This document shows positions 6,797 through 11,148 of a stretch of DNA of 11,148 bases, piece after piece; position 1 is the first letter of the stretch; every line of letters begins with the position of its first letter. The stretch comes from Methylophilaceae bacterium UBA7525. Its GTDB lineage: Bacteria; Pseudomonadota; Gammaproteobacteria; Burkholderiales; Methylophilaceae. The translations under genes were made by a program, and so were the position numbers. The notes below the pieces were generated by a model. It had not been told where the DNA came from, made no database searches, and saw only the letters and a program-made list of their open reading frames with translations. The stretch spans positions 1-11,148 of the forward strand of contig DLMX01000035.1 in NCBI GenBank assembly GCA_002479405.1, in the 5' to 3' direction.

Positions 6797-7747
6797 ATGT
6801 CCACCAGGCATGCCCCTCTTTTGATACTTGGCTCAGGCCCTGCCGGTTACACCGCCGCCGTCTATGCCGCACGCGCCAACCTCAACCCCGTATTGATCAC
6901 CGGCATCGCCCAGGGCGGTCAGCTGATGACTACCACTGAAGTCGACAACTGGCCGGCCGATGCCGACGGTGTCATGGGTCCGGATCTGATGGCGCGTTTC
7001 CAGAAACATGCCGAGCGCTTCAACACGGAAATGATCTTCGACCATATTCACACCACCCACCTGAACGAAAAGCCGATTCGTCTGGTTGGCGACTCCGGTG
7101 AATACACCTGCGATGCGCTGATCATCGCCACCGGTGCATCAGCCAAGTATCTGGGCCTGCCTTCCGAAGAGAAATTCTCCGGCAAGGGTGTTTCCGCCTG
7201 CGCCACCTGCGACGGTTTCTTCTATCGCAATCAGGAAGTGGCCGTGGTCGGCGGCGGCAATACCGCGGTTGAAGAAGCGCTGTACCTGGCCAATATCGCC
7301 AGCAAGGTGACTCTGGTACACAGACGTGACAAGTTCAAGGCCGAGGCAATCCTGGTCGACAAACTGATGGAACGCGTAAAGGAAGGCAAGATCGTTCTGG
7401 AAACCTTCCAGACTCTGGATGAGGTGCTGGGCGATGATTCCGGTGTTACCGGCATGCGCCTTAAACACGCAACTACCGGCGAAACCAAAGAAATCACGCT
7501 CAAGGGCGTGTTCATTGCGATCGGTCACAAGCCGAACACGGATATTTTTGAAGGTCAGCTGGAAATGGAAGGCGGCTACATCGTCACCAAGGCCGGCCGT
7601 GAAGGCAACTTCACCGCCACCAGCGTGCCCGGCGTATTTGCAGCGGGCGATGTACAGGACCACATCTACCGCCAGGCCGTCACCAGCGCAGGGACTGGCT
7701 GCATGGCCGCTCTGGACGCAGAACGCTATCTCGACCAGCTGAAATAA
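6797..7747 (+). CDS. trxB: Thioredoxin reductase (NADPH)
   Basis: TrxB is the FAD enzyme that passes electrons from NADPH to thioredoxin, keeping cytoplasmic thiols reduced and feeding peroxidases. The 316-residue protein is of standard low-molecular-weight length. Motifs in order: FAD-binding GSGPAG (13-18 region), GGQLMTTTEVDNWP, the redox-active CATC at 135-138 (Cys135 and Cys138), the NADPH-binding VGGGNTAVEEALYL (151-164), VHRRDKF (174-180) whose two Arg hold the NADPH 2'-phosphate, and the second FAD motif FAAGDVQD (281-288). All key residues are intact. An AGGAG lies 11 bases before the ATG, slightly far. The gene is third in the oxyR-dps-trxB row and is closed by a strong terminator 50 bases after its stop. 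Its closeness to ftsK-lolA matches the order seen in other proteobacteria. Confidence 0.97.
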   Translation: MSTRHAPLLILGSGPAGYTAAVYAARANLNPVLITGIAQGGQLMTTTEVDNWPADADGVMGPDLMARFQKHAERFNTEMIFDHIHTTHLNEKPIRLVGDSGEYTCDALIIATGASAKYLGLPSEEKFSGKGVSACATCDGFFYRNQEVAVVGGGNTAVEEALYLANIASKVTLVHRRDKFKAEAILVDKLMERVKEGKIVLETFQTLDEVLGDDSGVTGMRLKHATTGETKEITLKGVFIAIGHKPNTDIFEGQLEMEGGYIVTKAGREGNFTATSVPGVFAAGDVQDHIYRQAVTSAGTGCMAALDAERYLDQLK

Positions 7748-7798
7748 AGTGCCTTTGATTTTGCCGTGCTACGGCAGGCAGAATGAAGGAAATACTGT

Positions 7799-7848
7799 AA
7801 AAAAGCGTACAAGGGAGGCAGAATACAGCCTGCTTTGTGCGCTTTTTT
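7799..7848. terminator. Strong intrinsic terminator after trxB
   Basis: A 21-bp stem (7799-7819 with 7828-7848) encloses the 8-base loop AGAATACA. The stem has two G-U pairs and one mismatch. It begins with six As and ends with six Ts, so it could end transcription in both directions. It separates trxB from the smrA-like gene, whose ATG is only 28 bases past the last T. Confidence 0.88.
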
Positions 7849-7876
7849 CATGTTTTACTGATATTCAACATCCATC

Positions 7877-8419
7877 ATGGCTGAAGACATCGACAAGGAA
7901 GATGAAGCCCAGCTGTTTCTCGAAGCAGTCAAGGGCGCGCGCCCGTTGAAAGCCAAGCGTGTTCTGCACAAACCGCCTGCGCCCAAACCCATCCCCAAAC
8001 AGCTTATCCGCGATGAGCGCCAGGCACTGGTCGATTCCTTAAGCGATGGCTATATTCCGGCGCACGAACTGGAGAGTGGTGAAGAACTCCTGTACCTGCG
8101 CGACGGTCATTCCCCTGACATTCTAAGCAAGTTGCGGCGCGGTCACTGGGTAGTGCAGGCCGCTATCGACTTACATGGTCTGGTCGCCGATGAAGCCAGA
8201 CTCTATGTCGCTGACTTTCTGGCAGAATGCAAAAAGCGCGGGATTCGCTGCGTCCGTATCATTCACGGCAAGGGACTGGGGTCGAGGAATCGGGAACCGG
8301 TACTCAAGCACAAACTGCGTAACTGGCTGATGCAGAAAGATGAAGTGATTGCCTATGCCCAGGCCAGACAGCAGGATGGAGGCAGTGGCGCCGTCATCGT
8401 GCTGCTCAAGGCTTCCTGA
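7877..8419 (+). CDS. smrA: Smr-domain endonuclease, SmrA-like
   Basis: The 180-residue protein carries a C-terminal Smr domain (about residues 94-178) with DLHGL (98-102), IIHGKG (128-133) and GGSGAVIVLL (168-177), the family's hallmark motifs. The N-terminal half resembles E. coli SmrA/YdaL from memory: LFLEAVKGARPLK near the start and a RDG...LSKLRRGHW stretch just before the domain. Smr domains are nucleases: MutS2 and SmrB act on nucleic acids, and SmrB cuts mRNA at collided ribosomes. The role of SmrA-type proteins is poorly known. The start is the first ATG after the trxB terminator; no good ribosome site is visible, and its own promoter would have to overlap the terminator stem, so low expression or read-through is likely. 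The family is certain; the choice of SmrA over SmrB is less so. Confidence 0.85.
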   Translation: MAEDIDKEDEAQLFLEAVKGARPLKAKRVLHKPPAPKPIPKQLIRDERQALVDSLSDGYIPAHELESGEELLYLRDGHSPDILSKLRRGHWVVQAAIDLHGLVADEARLYVADFLAECKKRGIRCVRIIHGKGLGSRNREPVLKHKLRNWLMQKDEVIAYAQARQQDGGSGAVIVLLKAS

Positions 8420-8561
8420 AACCGCCGGCCATATCCGCTTCGACTATTGCCGGAACCACGAATCGAGAATACCTCGCTTGGCCGGGGGCACTGATTTGCA
8501 ACCACCCCGCAAGCGCTGATGCGGACCGCCGTCTGCGAATGACCGATACCGGAACAACGCC

Positions 8562-9851
8562 CTATTCGGACACCAGGAACTGGTTGTGGTCGGTTTTGAT
8601 ATAGAAGTTGCCCTGCGCGTCTATCTTCATGGCTCGAATGCGGTAGCCGTTCAGTACGGGCTCGGCATAAACCAGATGACTGCCTTCCTTTTTGATGCGG
8701 TAGAGCGTCAGTGAAGCCATACCCGCCACAAACAGATCATTGTCCCAATAGTCATTTCTGCCCGTGCTGGCATATTTTGCAATAGCGCCTATACCGACCG
8801 AGGGCATGAAGGTCATGGCAGGCTTTTCAAATCCTTCGTGGCTGTTGAATTTGTTGCCGTAGTAGTTGCCCATGCCATCCCGTTCGTAAATGGTACCGTA
8901 ACTGACGACCGGCCAACCGTAGTTCCGGCCTTTTTTAACCAGATTGATCTCATCCCCGCCTCGCGGCCCATGTTCAGACAACCAAAGCTCGTTGCTTTCA
9001 CGGTCATAAAACAAGCCACCAGATGGAGACCTGTGACCGAGGGAAAAGACCTCGGCGCTGAGCCTTCTCAAATCAATGCGAATGACCTTTCCGATCGAAG
9101 TGGTTTTATCCTGTACCCGTTCCGGCTTGGAAAAATCTCCGACACTGAGATAAAGGGTATTGTTGTTCTCTCCTGACACCAGTTTGCCGCCTACTTGATG
9201 CCCGAGAAAGGGTTCCTTGATAGCGGGACGACTCAGATATATCTCACGCTTGAAAATAATGTCGGCATTGGCAATATCCAGTTCAAATTCGGAAACCGCC
9301 AGTCTCGCGCCGTTGTATGTTTCGTCCCAGGTAGTGTAAGAAACGAACAGCGAATTCTCCAGCAACAGGGAGTCCTTGACACCAGACAAATCACGGCAAT
9401 ACACGACCTTTTTTGCACTGCTCTCGTCGGTGGAGTTTTCTGCCCCGGGAATATATTTGGTCAGGCTTTTTCCTGCTTTGACGAGCTCCAGCTGCTCAGT
9501 CAATCTGGTGAAATAAACATCCCCGCATTTGCTGATGAACAAGAACTGATCATTCTCAAGACGCTCGAACGGGCCTGTGGGATAACTATCCTCAAATGGC
9601 AGTTTGTGCAGCTTGAGGTTCTGCGTGCCGAAGTTGGACAATATCCTGATCGGCTCATCAGAATCAGATACCGCGTCCTTCCTGAACACATGAATGGGGT
9701 AGCTCTCCGCACCGGCAGTTTCCGGACTTTGCCCTTCAATCGCAGCGGAGGCATCGGAGATCGCTGATTCAGAAGCGTCAGCGAATACCGCCGGCATGTA
9801 CAGCAGCAGTGCACTCAACAGACAGCTCAGATAGTTAATCCTGGAATTCAT
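8562..9851 (-). CDS. Exported PQQ-type sugar (aldose/sorbosone) dehydrogenase-like beta-propeller
   Basis: The protein has 429 residues from the ATG at 9851 (an in-frame TTG at 9881 would add 10). A signal peptide (MNSRINYLSCLLSALLLYMP, cut after AVFA) sends it to the periplasm. The C-terminal half carries the soluble glucose/sorbosone dehydrogenase signatures: LYLSVGD, LGHRSPSGG, LWLSEHGPRGGDEINLV, NYGWPVVSYG, MPSVGIG and NDLFVAGM. Family members such as E. coli YliI oxidise aldoses with PQQ and calcium. Three family positions differ: the usual H-x-G-G-R catalytic stretch reads HQVGGK, the usual GHRNPQG reads GHRSPSG, and RIRDV reads RIRAM. Activity or cofactor may therefore differ. GC content is lower than its neighbours (43-53% in three 60-base lines I counted, against 63% in a trxB line and 70% in an ftsK line), which may mean later acquisition. 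It converges with smrA and stands alone. Confidence 0.82.
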   Translation of the reverse strand: MNSRINYLSCLLSALLLYMPAVFADASESAISDASAAIEGQSPETAGAESYPIHVFRKDAVSDSDEPIRILSNFGTQNLKLHKLPFEDSYPTGPFERLENDQFLFISKCGDVYFTRLTEQLELVKAGKSLTKYIPGAENSTDESSAKKVVYCRDLSGVKDSLLLENSLFVSYTTWDETYNGARLAVSEFELDIANADIIFKREIYLSRPAIKEPFLGHQVGGKLVSGENNNTLYLSVGDFSKPERVQDKTTSIGKVIRIDLRRLSAEVFSLGHRSPSGGLFYDRESNELWLSEHGPRGGDEINLVKKGRNYGWPVVSYGTIYERDGMGNYYGNKFNSHEGFEKPAMTFMPSVGIGAIAKYASTGRNDYWDNDLFVAGMASLTLYRIKKEGSHLVYAEPVLNGYRIRAMKIDAQGNFYIKTDHNQFLVSE

Positions 9852-9888
9852 CGGGATATTCGTTTGAATCAAACCGGACAAGATACAA

Positions 9889-9906
9889 TTCAGCGAATGC
9901 GCTGAA
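9889..9906. repeat. Short hairpin between ispF and the sugar-dehydrogenase-like gene
   Basis: TTCAGCG (9889-9895) pairs perfectly with CGCTGAA (9900-9906) around a 4-base loop. It is about 95 bases past the ispF stop in the minus direction and has no T-run, so it may be a weak stop signal for ispDF or a leader hairpin of the next gene. Confidence 0.3.
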
Positions 9907-10000
9907 GCAGACAGGTATTCAACTTCGCTCTCTGCCCTTGAGTTCTCAGTTCTGATCTTTCGCCTCCATCAATGAAACTGAACAACGGTCAAAACCGCCC

Positions 10001-10486
10001 CTAGATCTGATACCGCTGTATCAAACAAACCGCTTCTGCAGCAACACCCTCACCACGACCGGTAAAACCGAGCTTCTCCGTTGTGGTTGCCTTGACATTT
10101 ACCGCATCCCGCAACAGCTTGCAGTCAGAAGATATATTCATGCACATCTGCTCGATGTAGGGTGACAATTTGGGCGCTTGTGCCATGATGGTCGCATCGA
10201 TATTCATGACATCGTAATGCTTGTTGTGCAGTAGTTTGTACACCTGTCGCAACAGCTCCCGTGAGTCGATGCCCTTGTATTGCGGGTCCGTATCCGGAAA
10301 ATGCTGACCGATGTCCCCGAGTGATGCCGCACCCAGCAATGCATCACAGATCGCATGCAACAACACATCGGCATCCGAATGGCCCAGCAGGCCTTTTTCG
10401 TAAGGAATTTCTACCCCACCGATAATGCAGGCGCGCCCTTCCACCAACTGATGCACATCGAACCCATGTCCAACTCGAATCATCAT
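10001..10486 (-). CDS. ispF: 2-C-methyl-D-erythritol 2,4-cyclodiphosphate synthase
   Basis: IspF makes the cyclic diphosphate of the MEP pathway from the CDP-ME 2-phosphate, a step toward isoprenoids such as quinone tails and undecaprenyl carriers. The 161-residue protein has the metal ligands Asp10 and His12 (GHGFDVH) and His44 (LLHAICDAL), the flexible-loop HSDAD (36-40), DIGQHFPDTDP (58-68) and the C-terminal ATTTEKLGFTGRGEG (133-147). All are intact. Two ATGs stand side by side (10486 and 10483). A strong AAGGAGG site lies 3-6 bases upstream; its spacing fits the second ATG slightly better, giving 160 residues. The start overlaps the ispD stop by 4 bases (ATGA), a sign of translational coupling. 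Confidence 0.97.
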   Translation of the reverse strand: MMIRVGHGFDVHQLVEGRACIIGGVEIPYEKGLLGHSDADVLLHAICDALLGAASLGDIGQHFPDTDPQYKGIDSRELLRQVYKLLHNKHYDVMNIDATIMAQAPKLSPYIEQMCMNISSDCKLLRDAVNVKATTTEKLGFTGRGEGVAAEAVCLIQRYQI

Positions 10487-11148
10487 TGCCCTCCTTCAGA
10501 TTTTTCCGCATTCAAAATGGCTTCCACCAGCGCCAGATCACGGGCATAGGTAATCTTGAGATTACGCAAGTCGCCCAGCACCAGTTTCGGTTTGTATCCC
10601 AGGGCTTCTATCGCCTGCGCTTCATCGGTCGGTGCAGTGCCGCCAGCCTGCAAGGCCTTTTTCAGCATGGCATAACGAAACATCTGCGGCGTCTGCGCCT
10701 GCCAGAGATTTTCCCTGGGCTCGGTTCCGGCAACCCGCAGCGTTGCATCAGTACGCTTCAATGTATCAGCCAGCGGGATCGCCAGCAAGCCGCCCACCGG
10801 GTCATCCTGCAACTCATCCAGCAAGCGGTCCAGCAGCTCGTGTGTCAGGCCCGGCCGCGCCGCATCATGCACCAGCACCCAGTCGTCATCTGCCGCATCG
10901 TTCATTTGCTCAAGACCATTGAGCACAGTGGCTGCGCGCGTTTCTCCGCCGCAACGATGTACGGTGATTTTTGCATTGGGCACGATGCCAAGTTTTTGCC
11001 ACTCGGCATCTTCGGCACTCAACACGAGATTGACCGAATCAATGCGGGAATTTCCGGAGAACAACTTGAGGGAGTGTGCCACCAACGGCAAACCGAGCAG
11101 CGGCAGATACTGCTTGGGGATATCAGAACCCATGCGGCTGCCGGAGCC
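10483..11148 (-). CDS. ispD: 2-C-methyl-D-erythritol 4-phosphate cytidylyltransferase, N-terminus cut by window edge
   Basis: IspD joins CTP to methylerythritol phosphate, the third step of the MEP pathway. The last 222 codons are present; the first few lie beyond the right edge. The visible protein begins GSGSRMGSDIPKQYLPLLG, the CTP-binding signature of the family, so an internal ATG at 11133 is not the true start. Further family motifs are VHDAARP (substrate and metal site), NLWQAQTPQMF and TDEAQAIEALG with NLKITYARDL near the end. The stop overlaps the ispF start, giving the common ispD-ispF order in one operon. Confidence 0.96.
   Translation of the reverse strand, partial: GSGSRMGSDIPKQYLPLLGLPLVAHSLKLFSGNSRIDSVNLVLSAEDAEWQKLGIVPNAKITVHRCGGETRAATVLNGLEQMNDAADDDWVLVHDAARPGLTHELLDRLLDELQDDPVGGLLAIPLADTLKRTDATLRVAGTEPRENLWQAQTPQMFRYAMLKKALQAGGTAPTDEAQAIEALGYKPKLVLGDLRNLKITYARDLALVEAILNAEKSEGGQ

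Noticed and set aside
7139..7663. A 174-codon minus-strand open frame opposite trxB
   Set aside because: It mirrors conserved TrxB motifs on the other strand and has no features of its own.
7749..7949. Small plus-strand open frame running through the trxB terminator into smrA
   Set aside because: It crosses the intrinsic terminator hairpin and overlaps smrA in another frame; no ribosome site or motif.
8420..8561. Terminator between the convergent smrA and sugar-dehydrogenase-like genes
   Set aside because: Only a 5-bp stem (CCGCA/TGCGG at 8507-8524) without a T-run was found; not enough to call.

Overview
The window looks like chromosomal DNA from a Gram-negative proteobacterium, most likely a betaproteobacterium (a Nitrosomonadales-type organism is my guess from protein style, not from any search). 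Evidence for an outer membrane is direct: LolA, a TPR/beta-barrel outer-membrane protein ending in an aromatic residue, and Sec signal peptides. The gene order ftsK-lolA next to trxB echoes the enterobacterial order trxB-lrp-ftsK-lolA, so the centre of the window is an old, conserved neighbourhood.

Layout, left to right. Positions 1-1697 (minus strand) hold a two-gene unit: a Slam-like TPR/beta-barrel outer-membrane protein followed by a FecR-domain exported protein that runs off the left edge. An intergenic region (1698-1848) with two striking inverted repeats and a good sigma-70-like promoter separates this unit from lolA. Positions 1849-4804 (minus) are ftsK-lolA, a tight operon for chromosome segregation and lipoprotein trafficking. 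Divergently, from 4919 on the plus strand, lies an oxidative-stress block: oxyR, a Dps-family ferritin and trxB, closed by a very strong intrinsic terminator at 7799-7848, then an smrA-like Smr-domain nuclease gene. Positions 8562-9851 (minus) encode an exported PQQ-type sugar-dehydrogenase-like beta-propeller with altered active-site motifs and visibly lower GC. Positions 10001-11148 (minus) are ispD (5' end cut by the window) and ispF, overlapping by 4 bases, for the MEP isoprenoid pathway.

How the genes work together: OxyR senses peroxide through a Cys pair that falls exactly at residues 199 and 208; Dps removes ferrous iron and peroxide and shields DNA; thioredoxin reductase restores thiols. 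Their adjacency suggests a local peroxide-response module set between ftsK and trxB. A degenerate OxyR-like site precedes dps.

The most unusual observations are (1) a relic of a second dps gene just after dps: 12 codons plus stop with the same protein sequence and only third-position differences; (2) the Slam-like/FecR pair with its palindrome-rich promoter region; (3) the non-canonical catalytic motifs of the sugar-dehydrogenase-like protein. I saw no CRISPR array, tRNA, rRNA or insertion sequence.
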